From the NCBI GenBank assembly GCA_016865935.1, contig VGOB01000003.1, positions 1 to 61,678 on the forward strand: a stretch of 61,678 bases of DNA. The letters run 5' to 3'. The stretch is from Chloroflexota bacterium. Lineage in GTDB: Bacteria > Chloroflexota > Anaerolineae > UBA4142. Shown here piece after piece: positions 32,898 through 40,605 of the stretch (position 1 is the first letter of the stretch; each line of letters begins with the position of its first letter). The position numbers were made by a program, and so were the translations under genes. The notes below the pieces were generated by a model. That model searched no databases. It saw nothing but the letters and a program-made list of their open reading frames with translations, and was not told the origin of the DNA.

Positions 32898-35321
32898 TCA
32901 GCGGCTCACGAGTTTGACGACGGTCACGCCGTCGCCGCCTTCGTGCGCGTCCGCTTCGCGCAGGGACGCGACGAGCGGATGCGCGCGCAACAAATCGCGC
33001 GCGAGTTTGCGCAACGTGCCGGTGCCTTTGCCGTGCACGACGCGCACGTATGGCAAGCCCGCCAGGTACGCGCGATCCAAATATTTTTCCAGCGCGTCGA
33101 GCGCGTCATCCGCGCGCAGCCCGCGCAAACTCACCTCCACACCCGGCGATTCCGCGTCCGGCAACGACACCTGGCTCGCCGATTTTTCGCGCGCGCTTTC
33201 CGGCGCGGCGATGCGTTCGCCCAATTCGTCCAATTTTACGCGCACGCGGAAATTCCCGACCTGGACCTCCGCGCCGTTCGCGTCCAACGCGATCACCTGA
33301 CCGCGTTGACCCAGCCGCGCGACCCAGACCTGATCGCCGATTCCTACCGCGCCGGGCGCGAGCGGCAGTGAGACCGGCGCCGCAGTTTTCGCCGGAGGCG
33401 GCGTCGGTAACTGCGCGGCAAGTTCGTCTAGTTTCGTCTGTTCATTTTCGACGAACGCGCGCGCAAGCGACACCGCGCGCCATTCCTGCCGCAGACGATT
33501 CAATTCTTCGCGCGCGAGTTGGATTTCGGCTTGCGCTTCCCCGTGCGCGCGCTCCAAGATTTCCGCGCGCGTAGATTCGATCTCGGCGAGTTTACGTCGC
33601 GCGTCCGCCGCGCGCTGTTCTGCGTCGCGCTGCGCGATCTCGGCGTGCGCTTGCGCGGACGCGGCGTCTTGTTGCGCGCGTTTGATCTGCGCAAGCATCG
33701 TCTCCAATTCCACGTCGCTGCGCGCCAGCGTGTTGCGCGCCTGCGCGATGATTGGCGCGTCCAAACCCAGCCGCGCCGCGATTGCAAACGCGTTCGATTG
33801 CCCCGGCAAACCAATCGTCAAGTGATACGTCGGCGAGAGCGTCTCGACATCGAATTCCATCGAGGCGTTTTGGACGCCCGGCGTCGTGTGCGCGAACGCT
33901 TTCAATTCGGCGTAATGCGTCGCGACGAGCGCGGGAATCTTGCGGTCGAGCAAGTGCGTCAGAATCGCGCGCGCGAGCGCAGACCCTTCGACCGGATCCG
34001 TCCCCGCGCCCAACTCGTCGAGCAGAACGAGCGAACGCGCGTCCGCCTCGCGCAAAATCTCGACGATGTTTTTCAGGTGCGACGAAAACGTCGAGAGCGA
34101 TTGCTCGATGGATTGCTCGTCGCCGATGTCCGCGTAGACGCCGGTAAAAATCGGCAGGCGCGATCCGGCGCACGCCGGAATATGCAAGCCGCTTTGCGCC
34201 ATCAGCGCGAGCAAGCCGACGGTTTTGAGCGTGACGGTTTTGCCGCCGGTGTTCGGACCCGTGATGATCAAAATCGAAAATTCGCCGCCGAGCCGGACGG
34301 TGATCGGGACGACGGTTTGCGGATCGAGGAGGGGATGACGCGCGTCGAGGAGTTGGAGTGGTGTCATTGCGAGGAGCGTTTTCTGCGACGAAGCAATCTC
34401 CAAGTTGCGATTCGGAGATTGCTTCGCCCCTTCGGGGCTCGCAATGACAGGAGCGACGCCGTTGATCTCCGCCGAGTATTTCGCTTTGGCAAACGCGAGA
34501 TCGATCGCGGCGAGAATCGCGACGTTCGCGTCAATCGGCTCGGCGTGGGCGGCGACGCGCGCGGTCAGTTCGCGCAAAATGCGTTCCACCTCGCGCGCCT
34601 CCGCGCGTTCCAACTCGCGCACGCGATTGCCCATCTCCACCGCGGCAATCGGTTCGATGAAGATGGTCGCGCCGCTCGCGCTCGTGTCGTGGACGATGCC
34701 GGGAATTTTTCCTTTCGCCTCCGCGCGAATCGGGATGACGTAACGTCCGTCGCGCTCGGTGATGATCGCTTCCTGGATGATTTTCGCGTTGGACGATGCG
34801 CCGATCAAGCGCTGCAGTTTGTCCATCAGGCGCGCGCGCTGCGCGTGGAGTTCGCGCCGGATCCGCGCGAGTTCGTCCGAGGCGTGATCGGCGACTTCGG
34901 CGCGGTCGTTGATCGCGCGCGCAATCGCGTCTGTGACGACCGGCAGTTCGGCGATCGGCGCGGCGCGTTCCGCGAGGCGCGGATAGAGCGCGCCGAGGCG
35001 CGCGAGCGCGCGGCGCAAGGTGCGCGCGGCGATCAGCGTTTGCCGCAAGTCGAGCAGATCGACCGGTTGGAGCAGCGCGCCGATCCGCGCGCTTTTGGTG
35101 AACGAGCGCACGTCGCGCGCGCTGCCGACGCTGATTTCCGAATTTTGATCGATCAACGCGCGCGCTTCGGTCGTCTCGGCTTGCCCGCGCGCGATGTCGG
35201 CGGGCTCGGTCGCCGGGCTGAGCGCGCGCGCCAAGTCCGCGCTCGCCGAGAACGCGGTGTGCGCGGCGACGCGCGCGCAGATTTTATCGAATTCGAGAAC
35301 GCGCAAATATTTGGGAGTCAT
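32898..35321 (-). CDS. mutS2: Endonuclease MutS2
   Basis: An 807-residue MutS2. The core/lever part (1-290) holds RDGRYVIPIRAEAKGKIPGI and HDTSASGATIFIEP. The ATPase has Walker A TGPNTGGKTVTLKT (near 352-365), STFSSHLKNI and LLDELGAGTDPVEGSAL. A coiled coil follows (about 520-640), and the C-terminal Smr nuclease domain begins near 725 (VSLRGLRADDALDALEKYL) with VVHGKGTGTLR. MutS2 limits recombination and rescues collided ribosomes. The start is ATG 35321, where family similarity begins. An 86-bp palindromic element (34363-34448) is translated between the clamp and ATPase regions, about residues 292-320. Confidence 0.95.
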   Translation of the reverse strand: MTPKYLRVLEFDKICARVAAHTAFSASADLARALSPATEPADIARGQAETTEARALIDQNSEISVGSARDVRSFTKSARIGALLQPVDLLDLRQTLIAARTLRRALARLGALYPRLAERAAPIAELPVVTDAIARAINDRAEVADHASDELARIRRELHAQRARLMDKLQRLIGASSNAKIIQEAIITERDGRYVIPIRAEAKGKIPGIVHDTSASGATIFIEPIAAVEMGNRVRELERAEAREVERILRELTARVAAHAEPIDANVAILAAIDLAFAKAKYSAEINGVAPVIASPEGAKQSPNRNLEIASSQKTLLAMTPLQLLDARHPLLDPQTVVPITVRLGGEFSILIITGPNTGGKTVTLKTVGLLALMAQSGLHIPACAGSRLPIFTGVYADIGDEQSIEQSLSTFSSHLKNIVEILREADARSLVLLDELGAGTDPVEGSALARAILTHLLDRKIPALVATHYAELKAFAHTTPGVQNASMEFDVETLSPTYHLTIGLPGQSNAFAIAARLGLDAPIIAQARNTLARSDVELETMLAQIKRAQQDAASAQAHAEIAQRDAEQRAADARRKLAEIESTRAEILERAHGEAQAEIQLAREELNRLRQEWRAVSLARAFVENEQTKLDELAAQLPTPPPAKTAAPVSLPLAPGAVGIGDQVWVARLGQRGQVIALDANGAEVQVGNFRVRVKLDELGERIAAPESAREKSASQVSLPDAESPGVEVSLRGLRADDALDALEKYLDRAYLAGLPYVRVVHGKGTGTLRKLARDLLRAHPLVASLREADAHEGGDGVTVVKLVSR
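34363..34448. repeat. Palindromic element inside mutS2
   Basis: Ends GTCATTGCGAGGAGCG and GGGGCTCGCAATGAC; GAAGCAATCTCCAA and CGGAGATTGCTTC pair inside. It is 86 bp, in frame, and read as VIASPEGAKQSPNRNLEIAS on the minus strand. Confidence 0.9.
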
Positions 35322-35383
35322 CGCCAGACCGCCGACGGTTGACCGCCGACCGCAGAGATCGCGTCGGTGGCTCGTGGTCGGCA

Positions 35384-35941
35384 TCAGAGATTGAAGATCG
35401 AAGGCAAGCCGCCGGGAAGCCAGGGAATGATCGTTTTGAGCAACGGCTCTTTGAACGATTCGAACAGCGGCACCAGCAGCGAAGTCTGCAATCCGCCGAG
35501 AATCGTAAAGCGCAGTGATTCGTTGCCGGGCCAGGTTTCGCCAGTGGAAAAAGTGATGATCCACAGCAACAGACTGATCACCACCGCCATCGTCACCAAT
35601 GCCAGAATGCTACCCCCGACTTGGTTCACCAGGGGAAAGAGTTTGAGTTTCTCGGTCGGATACGCGTCCGAGGCAAGCCAACTGAGCAAAAAAGTGACGA
35701 CGACGACGATGATCAGGAACGCGACGACGTTCACGATGCGACTGGGATGGGGTTGAAACGTGAGCGCGCGAATCCAGCCGCCGACGAGCGAATGATATTG
35801 CGCGCCCAAGATCGTGGCGAGGTAGAGCGCGGCGAGCCACACGACTTGGCGCAACATTCCTTGCACGTATCCGATCGCCAAACTGAACACGGCGATCAAG
35901 AGAATCGTCAGGTCAATCCAATTGAGACCAGCCAAACCCAT
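35384..35941 (-). CDS. CvpA family membrane protein
   Basis: A 185-residue protein with four membrane helices. LNWIDLTILLIAVFSLAIGYVQG near the N terminus and GMLRQVVWLAALYLATILG match the CvpA/colicin V production family, and RIVNVVAFLIIVVVVTFLLSW plus VGGSILALVTMAVVISLLLW are the later helices. The family's biochemical role is unclear (envelope integrity, colicin V export). The start is ATG 35941 because AGGAGG lies 5 nt upstream; the longer frame adds 26 atypical residues. It is 62 nt upstream of mutS2, a pairing also common in Firmicutes. Confidence 0.85.
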   Translation of the reverse strand: MGLAGLNWIDLTILLIAVFSLAIGYVQGMLRQVVWLAALYLATILGAQYHSLVGGWIRALTFQPHPSRIVNVVAFLIIVVVVTFLLSWLASDAYPTEKLKLFPLVNQVGGSILALVTMAVVISLLLWIITFSTGETWPGNESLRFTILGGLQTSLLVPLFESFKEPLLKTIIPWLPGGLPSIFNL

Positions 35942-36031
35942 TTTTGCCTCCTGCGGAAATGCGGCTACCGGCGATGGAATCGCAAGCGCCGCCAGTTCCT
36001 CCGTCGGACGAGTGAACATTGCCGGATGAAT

Positions 36032-36124
36032 CTACATTCCCACGCCGAAACATTTCGAAAGGAGCATCAGACTGAGGAGTAAAATCAGAACAATGACCGC
36101 GAGATACGTTCGCGAAATTTTCAT
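36032..36124 (-). CDS. 30-residue single-pass membrane peptide
   Basis: A short gene supported by its signals. ATG 36124 is preceded by AGGAGGT with 5 nt spacing and by a promoter at 36143-36171. The product MKISRTYLAVIVLILLLSLM and LLSKCFGVGM has a short basic N terminus, one membrane helix (about 7-22) and a lone Cys25. There is no lipobox match strong enough to call a lipoprotein, although a KCF cysteine follows the helix. It lies between cvpA-like and yraN, divergent from yraN. No family is recognised; a regulatory or toxin-like membrane peptide is possible. Confidence 0.65.
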   Translation of the reverse strand: MKISRTYLAVIVLILLLSLMLLSKCFGVGM

Positions 36125-36142
36125 CGAGCACCTCCTGCCAAA

Positions 36143-36171
36143 AGTATACCACAGTCAGCGCGCACAAGCAA
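36143..36171 (-). promoter_or_regulatory. Minus-strand promoter TTGCTT - 17 bp - TATACT
   Basis: -35 is 36171-36166 and -10 is 36148-36143 on the minus strand. It fires toward the 30-residue peptide and possibly cvpA-mutS2. Confidence 0.75.
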
Positions 36172-36212
36172 CATTTCCCCAAAACGCAATCGCCATCCAC
36201 GGGAATGTGTGG

Positions 36213-36227
36213 TAGAATAGCGCGCGA
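36213..36227 (+). promoter_or_regulatory. -10 box TAGAAT eight bases before the YraN start (leaderless candidate)
   Basis: GTGGTAGAAT (36213-36218 hexamer) is followed by AGCGCGCG and ATG 36227. No Shine-Dalgarno is seen. Confidence 0.45.
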
Positions 36228-36604
36228 TGGACACTCGACGCGCGCGCAAAAATCTGGGCGATTCCGGCGAACGGGTGGCGGCGCTGGCATTGCAACAGCG
36301 CGGCTATACGATTCTGGCGCGGAACTTTCGCACGCGCTTGGGCGAAATGGATTTGATCGCGCGCGACGCGGACGGACTCGCGTTCATCGAGGTCCGGACG
36401 CGGCGCGGGCGCGCGGCAGGCACACCGGAAGAATCGCTGACGCCGCGCAAACGCGTGCGCCTATTCGCCGTCGCGCAACAGTACTTGCAGGATCATCCCG
36501 AGTACGCGGATTGGACGTGGCGGATCGATCTGGTCGCGATCGAGTTGGATCGTGCAGGACGGATCGCGCGCTTGGACGTGATCAAGGGCGCGGTGGAGGA
36601 ATGA
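36227..36604 (+). CDS. YraN family putative endonuclease (UPF0102)
   Basis: A 125-residue restriction-fold protein. NLGDSGERVAALALQQRGYTIL, then FRTRLGEMDLIARD (GExDLI, metal-binding) and LAFIEVRTRRG (ExK-like, with Arg in place of the usual Lys) are the family core. A nuclease role in recombination or repair is presumed for the family but not proven; VRTR instead of VKTR may weaken catalysis. Its stop is followed directly by a GGGAGAG hairpin and miaA. Confidence 0.87.
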   Translation: MDTRRARKNLGDSGERVAALALQQRGYTILARNFRTRLGEMDLIARDADGLAFIEVRTRRGRAAGTPEESLTPRKRVRLFAVAQQYLQDHPEYADWTWRIDLVAIELDRAGRIARLDVIKGAVEE

Positions 36605-36673
36605 GTGGGAGAGCGGGTGACAAGGAGAGGGGGAGAGATTTCTCCCGTTCTCCCCTTCTCCCTCTCTCCTCTC
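36600..36673. repeat. Heptamer-type hairpin, GGGAGAG / CTCTCCC units
   Basis: GAGTGGGAGAGCGGGTGACA then AGGAGAGGGGGAGAGAT is mirrored by TTCTCCCGTTCTCCCCTTCT and CCCTCTCTCC. It lies between yraN and miaA. Confidence 0.85.
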
Positions 36674-36690
36674 ATTTGTATAGAACGCGT

Positions 36691-37635
36691 ATGACGGAAA
36701 CAAAACCTCTCGTCGCCATTCTGGGACCGACCGCCGTGGGCAAGAGCGCGTTGGCGTTGAAATTGGCGCGCGAATTTTTCGGCGAGATCGTCTCGGCGGA
36801 TTCGCGGCAAGTGTATCGCGGCATGGACATCGGGACAGCCAAGCCGAGCGCGGCGGAGCAACAACTGGCGCCGCATCATTTGATCGACCTCGTCAATCCG
36901 AACGAGCCGTTCACGCTTGCCGAGTATCAAGCGCGCGCGTACGCGATCATCGCGCAGATTCACGCGCGCGGAAACGCGCCGTTCCTCGTCGGCGGGACGG
37001 GGCTGTACGTGCGCGCGGTGCTGGAGGGCTTGGCGATTCCGCGCGTCGCGCCGGATCCCCAACGGCGCAAAGAGTGGGAACGCGAAGACGCGCTGATGCT
37101 GTACGCGCGCTTGCAACAACTCGATCCGGTCGCGGCGGCGCGGATCGAGCCGCGCAACAAGCGGCGCGTCATTCGCGCGCTGGAAGTGTGCGAAGCGGCA
37201 GGCAAGCCGATCAGCGCATTGCAAACGTTGAACGCGCCGAATTATCGCGTCCTGCGGATCGGCTTGACGCTGCCGCGCGCGGAACTGTACGCGCGCATCA
37301 ACGCGCGCGTCGATCAGATGATCGCGGCGGGCTTGATCGAAGAAGTGCGCGCGCTGCTCGCGCAAGGGTACCGCGCGAATCTACCGGCGATGAGCGGCTT
37401 GGGTTATCGGCAGATCGCGGCATACTTGAACGGGACCAGCACGCGCGAGGAAGCGATCCAGATTCTCAAGCGCGACACGCGGCGATTCGTGCATCATCAG
37501 TACAGTTGGTTCCGATTGAACGACGCGCGCATCCGGTGGTTCGATCAATCCGCCGATCAAACAGGTGCGGTCCGGGATCTCGTCGCGCGATTTTTGCGCG
37601 GCGACGCGCTTGACGCACTGAAGCAAGCAGAGTAA
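36691..37635 (+). CDS. miaA: tRNA dimethylallyltransferase MiaA
   Basis: A 314-residue enzyme that adds dimethylallyl to A37 of tRNAs reading U-starting codons. LVAILGPTAVGKSALALKLA is the P-loop (residues 7-26), IVSADSRQVYRGMDIGTAKP the catalytic DSxQ region, GGTGLYVRAVLEGL follows, and GLGYRQIAAYL and KRDTRRFVHHQYSWFR are the C-terminal tRNA-binding signatures. The start is ATG 36691; the frame upstream is repeat and yraN shadow. TATAGA just upstream (TTGTATAGAACGCGT) could be a weak -10. Confidence 0.95.
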   Translation: MTETKPLVAILGPTAVGKSALALKLAREFFGEIVSADSRQVYRGMDIGTAKPSAAEQQLAPHHLIDLVNPNEPFTLAEYQARAYAIIAQIHARGNAPFLVGGTGLYVRAVLEGLAIPRVAPDPQRRKEWEREDALMLYARLQQLDPVAAARIEPRNKRRVIRALEVCEAAGKPISALQTLNAPNYRVLRIGLTLPRAELYARINARVDQMIAAGLIEEVRALLAQGYRANLPAMSGLGYRQIAAYLNGTSTREEAIQILKRDTRRFVHHQYSWFRLNDARIRWFDQSADQTGAVRDLVARFLRGDALDALKQAE

Positions 37636-37704
37636 AATCGAGCCAGAACAAAGGTTCGTTTATGATTTCACGGCGCGTTCTCGCGCGGTGAGGAGGAGGG
37701 AGAA

Positions 37705-38409
37705 ATGACACGCGAAGAAATTCTCGCGCTCTGTCGCAAAGCGCGCGATGTGGGCGCGGTCAAGCACGAAGAGTTTGCCGATTACATCGTCGTCCTGGAA
37801 TCGCGCCGCAAGATCGGCGACGCGTGGCAAGCGACCGAGCACGCGTATATGGCGGTGGACGGCAAACTCGCGATGGCGAACGAAGATCATCGCAAGCAAG
37901 GCAAGCGCTTGGATTTTCACGAGCCCAAAGTCTTGCTGGACAATCCGGAGCAACTCACGCTCCAAATCACCGTGACGAGCGAATTGTACGGCGCGCGGCA
38001 CGGCATCGCGACGAGCCGCAAGAAAGGCGGCGCGCACGCCGAACGCGAATTCCCCTGGGAAGTCGCAGAGACCTCCGCGATCGGGCGCGCACTTTCAGCG
38101 ATGGGGTACGGCTTGTTGCCCGGCGCGGGCTTGGCAAGCGCGGAAGACATCGTGCGCGCGACGACGACGCAAACGTCGGACAAAGAACGCGCGCCGCGCC
38201 GCGCGCCGTTGATGTCCGCAAATCAGCGCAACAAGTTGATCGAGATGTATCGCGAACGGCACGGCGGCACGGAAGCGGAAGTGTTGCAAGGACTCGACGC
38301 GGTGTTCGTCGGCGCGTTCAAGCATCCGCTCGCCGACGCGTCGGTCGAAGAAGCGTCCAAGATCATCGGGCAGATGATCGCGCAAAAAATGGAACGCGCG
38401 AAAAAATAA
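37705..38409 (+). CDS. Putative ssDNA-annealing-like protein (ERF/Rad52-like motif), function unproven
   Basis: A 234-residue protein. VAETSAIGRALSAMGYGLLP (about 113-132) resembles the ETSAxGRAL motif of phage-type annealing proteins. A central region LTLQITVTSELYGARHGIAT precedes it. The C-terminal part (MSANQRNKLIEMYRERHGGT to VEEASKIIGQMI) resembles the small module often found at the end of such phage proteins. This is motif recognition only. GAGGAGGAGG precedes the ATG. No other phage genes are near; it sits between miaA and a DUF362 gene, 12 nt upstream of the latter. Confidence 0.45.
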   Translation: MTREEILALCRKARDVGAVKHEEFADYIVVLESRRKIGDAWQATEHAYMAVDGKLAMANEDHRKQGKRLDFHEPKVLLDNPEQLTLQITVTSELYGARHGIATSRKKGGAHAEREFPWEVAETSAIGRALSAMGYGLLPGAGLASAEDIVRATTTQTSDKERAPRRAPLMSANQRNKLIEMYRERHGGTEAEVLQGLDAVFVGAFKHPLADASVEEASKIIGQMIAQKMERAKK

Positions 38410-38421
38410 CGGGAGCGAGCG

Positions 38422-39645
38422 ATGACCAGCACAGTTTACTTTGGATCGGCGCGGCAATGCCGCTTGGAGGCGAAAGAAACTTTGCCCGCCAAACTCGATT
38501 TGATTCTCGAACGATTGCATCTGCGCGAACGCGTCAAGGACGAAACGGTCGCAATCAAAATGCACGTCGGCAACAACATCGGCTACTCGACCGTGCATCC
38601 GGTTTTCGTGCGCCGGATCGTGCAAGCGGTGAAAGAGGGCGGCGGCAAGCCGTTCATCGCCGATGTGAACTGGGATGTCAAAGGCGCGGAAGAACGCGGC
38701 TATTCGTCCGAGACGCTGGGTTGTCGCGTTTATCCGGCGGCGGGTCCCGACGAAAAATATTTTTACCATCACGCGCACCCGTACAAAAATATTCAAGAGT
38801 GGGGCGTCGCCGGAATGATCCAGGACACGTCGTTTATGATCAATCTGGCGCACGTCAAGGGTCATCCCAGTTGCGGTTTTGGCGCGGCGTTCAAAAATCT
38901 CGCGCTCGGATGTATGATCGGCAAGACGCGCGGCGCGATGCACGATACGATGCATCACGATCCGTACTGGTTTGCGGACAAGTGTCCGGACGCGGAGACG
39001 CGCAAACGGATTGCCGATTGTTGTCCGCACGCGGCGATTGTCGAGGACAAGAACAAGCCGGACGAAATGCATCTGCATATGGAACAATGTAACCAGTGCG
39101 GACGCTGTCTTCAAGTCGCGCCGCCCGGCAGTTTGAAAATCGATCCGGTGAATTTCCACGCGTTCCAGGAGGCGTGCGCGATCAGCACGAGCATCACGCT
39201 TTCGACGTTCGCGCCGGAGAAAGTGACGCATCTCAGTTTGGCGACGCATATGACGCCGGTCTGCGATTGCTTTGGCTTTACGAGTATGCCGATTCTGCCG
39301 GACGTGGGCATTTTCGGATCGGACGATATCGTTGCGATCGATCAGGCGGTGCTCGATCTGACCGCGCCCGCGCGTTTGATCGAAGAAAATATTCCAACCT
39401 CGATGGAAGTGCATACGCGCGAGGGTCATCCGTTTCGGTGGCTGCACGGTCCGCTCAAGGATCCGTACCTCGTCGCGCAGTACGGCGAGCAAATGGGGCT
39501 GGGATCGCGCGCGTACGAATTGATTGACGTGCTGCCGGTGGAACAGATCACGCGCGCGCCGATGGGGTACATTCCGGGTATCTTCTCAATAATTCAGGGG
39601 AAAGTGGCTCGCGTGACCATTTTCATGCGAGAAAAACGAGGTTGA
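38422..39645 (+). CDS. DUF362 domain-containing protein with ferredoxin-like centre
   Basis: A 407-residue protein. VAIKMHVGNNIGYSTVHPVF and PFIADVNWDVKGAEERGY are the DUF362 N-terminal segments; HVKGHPSCGFGAAFKNLALG and MIGKTRGAMH follow. A cluster-binding motif EQCNQCGRCLQVAP lies near residue 218 (CxxCxxC), followed by CDCFGF, so an iron-sulfur centre is likely though a full 4Fe-4S set is not evident. DUF362 proteins are redox proteins of unknown reaction. GGGAGCGAGCG precedes ATG 38422. The final 22 residues include a segment inversely matching the 39654 motif. Confidence 0.83.
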   Translation: MTSTVYFGSARQCRLEAKETLPAKLDLILERLHLRERVKDETVAIKMHVGNNIGYSTVHPVFVRRIVQAVKEGGGKPFIADVNWDVKGAEERGYSSETLGCRVYPAAGPDEKYFYHHAHPYKNIQEWGVAGMIQDTSFMINLAHVKGHPSCGFGAAFKNLALGCMIGKTRGAMHDTMHHDPYWFADKCPDAETRKRIADCCPHAAIVEDKNKPDEMHLHMEQCNQCGRCLQVAPPGSLKIDPVNFHAFQEACAISTSITLSTFAPEKVTHLSLATHMTPVCDCFGFTSMPILPDVGIFGSDDIVAIDQAVLDLTAPARLIEENIPTSMEVHTREGHPFRWLHGPLKDPYLVAQYGEQMGLGSRAYELIDVLPVEQITRAPMGYIPGIFSIIQGKVARVTIFMREKRG

Positions 39646-39653
39646 GTGTAAGT

Positions 39654-39678
39654 TTACCCCAAGTTATTGAGATGATAC
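39654..39678. repeat. IS-end-like motif, second copy
   Basis: TTACCCCAAGTTATTGAGA (39654-39672) then T and GATAC matches 168-192 with one mismatch in 25. The minus strand reads EWYHLNNLG-stop. An inverse TCTCAATAA lies at 39584-39592 in the DUF362 gene. Confidence 0.65.
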
Positions 39679-39683
39679 CATTC

Positions 39684-39776
39684 CGGCGCAGTGAGAATGA
39701 CCGCTGACGGACGACCGACGACCGCGAAGTAGCGATCAGCCGTCAGCCATCAGCGGTCAGCGGTCAGCCGCTGATT
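39684..39776. repeat. Heptamer array, ACGGACG / GGTCAGC units
   Basis: GACCGCTGACGGACGACCGA and CGACCGCG pass into AGCCGTCAGCCATCAGCGGT and CAGCGGTCAGC. Arms are partly inverse. It precedes the ferritin-like fragment. Confidence 0.75.
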
Positions 39777-39793
39777 TGAAAGACTGGGAAATA

Positions 39794-40078
39794 ATGAATG
39801 ACAACGCAAAACTGATCGCCGGGTTGCAAGCCGCGTGGACGCGCGAGATCGCTGGCGCGAAGACGTATCGCGCGCTGGCGCGACACGCGCGCTCGCAACA
39901 ACAGCGCGAAGTGTTGAATCGTTTGGCGGAGGCGGAGGAACGGCACGCGCAAACCTGGGACGCGCGCTTGCGCGAACTGGGCAGCGCGCCGCCGAAGGAT
40001 GAAAGACGAAAGACCGGACGCGCGATGCGTTCGGTCTTTTACTTGGCGCAGGGTTGTGGCGGAAAGGATGAAGGATGA
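39794..40078 (+). pseudogene. Truncated ferritin-like (rubrerythrin/VIT1-type) domain
   Basis: A 94-residue product. KLIAGLQAAWTREIAGAKTYRALARHARSQQ and LNRLAEAEERHAQTWDARL are the first two helices of a ferritin-like domain with Glu and ExxH ligands, like the N terminus of rubrerythrin-VIT1/CCC1 fusions. The remaining helices (and any transporter part) are missing; after residue 65 the frame enters a GATGAAAGACGAAAG repeat. It is probably a broken gene, though the two-helix part could still dimerise. ATG 39794 has only a weak GGGAAA upstream. Confidence 0.6.
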
Positions 40079-40103
40079 AGGATGAAGGATGAAGGATGAA
40101 GGT
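40063..40103. repeat. Heptamer array GATGAAG, direct copies only
   Basis: GGAAAGGATGAAGGATGAAG continues for five exact 7-nt units. A related unit at 39998-40018 lies in the ferritin-like frame. No inverse arm is nearby. Confidence 0.85.
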
Positions 40104-40141
40104 GTTTGGGACGCAGACGAGCGCGGACGAACGCGGATGAG

Positions 40142-40185
40142 AGACCTTCGAGGCGCTTGCGCGAAACCTCGAAGGTCTTTGCTTT
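40142..40185 (+). terminator. Terminator-like hairpin before the restriction-modification genes
   Basis: AGACCTTCGAGG (40142-40153) pairs with CCTCGAAGGTCT (40167-40178), followed by TTGCTTT. Confidence 0.75.
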
Positions 40186-40224
40186 GGCGCGGGGTTGTGG
40201 TAAAATGGGGGCGAGAGGGGAACA

Positions 40225-40605
40225 ATGCCAAGAAAGTTCCACTACACATATGACCGAGCCTACGGCGAATTGCAGGATTTTTTTGCCCGTGACCTTTACG
40301 CCGAAAACTTGCGCGAGGCATTACTCCTGCTTGTCGCTGACTTTAACGATATCTACTCGCAGACAGAAGATGAAGCAAAACAATTGGCGGAAGAGTGGTT
40401 GAATGAGGAACTTGGCAAAGGATGGACAGTGCCAGACTATTTTGAGCGACAGCCTGAATTGTGGACAGACGGGATTCTGTACAGAATCCAATCTCTACAT
40501 GAAGCAAACGAGTTGAAATGGGAAAGCAAATTGAAACAAACATCATTCATCACGGCGATTGTCGCAGAATTTTGCAGACGCTTCCGGATGAATGTGTTGA
40601 TTTAA
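40225..40605 (+). CDS. Unknown protein leading the restriction-modification genes
   Basis: A 126-residue acidic helical protein (RKFHYTYDRAYGELQDFFAR, DEAKQLAEEWLNEELGKGW). I do not recognise the family and see no HTH that would make it a controller protein. It overlaps the methyltransferase start by 88 nt, so its C terminus may be translated with altered constraint. Codon use is AT-richer and less CGCG-laden than the genes around the patch. TAAAAT at about 40200 and GAGAGGGGAAC upstream of ATG 40225 could be its -10 and ribosome site. Confidence 0.6.
   Translation: MPRKFHYTYDRAYGELQDFFARDLYAENLREALLLLVADFNDIYSQTEDEAKQLAEEWLNEELGKGWTVPDYFERQPELWTDGILYRIQSLHEANELKWESKLKQTSFITAIVAEFCRRFRMNVLI

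Noticed and set aside
33519-35342. 607-residue plus-strand ORF opposite mutS2
   Set aside because: It is Arg/Ala-rich without motifs and mirrors the codon structure of mutS2; GC-rich antisense frames stay open by chance.
36205-36690. Long N-terminal extension of MiaA over yraN
   Set aside because: It is an out-of-frame shadow of yraN and a repeat; the P-loop and start at 36691 fit MiaA.
40225-40605. Restriction controller (C) protein upstream of the methyltransferase
   Set aside because: No HTH pattern and too long; left as unknown.
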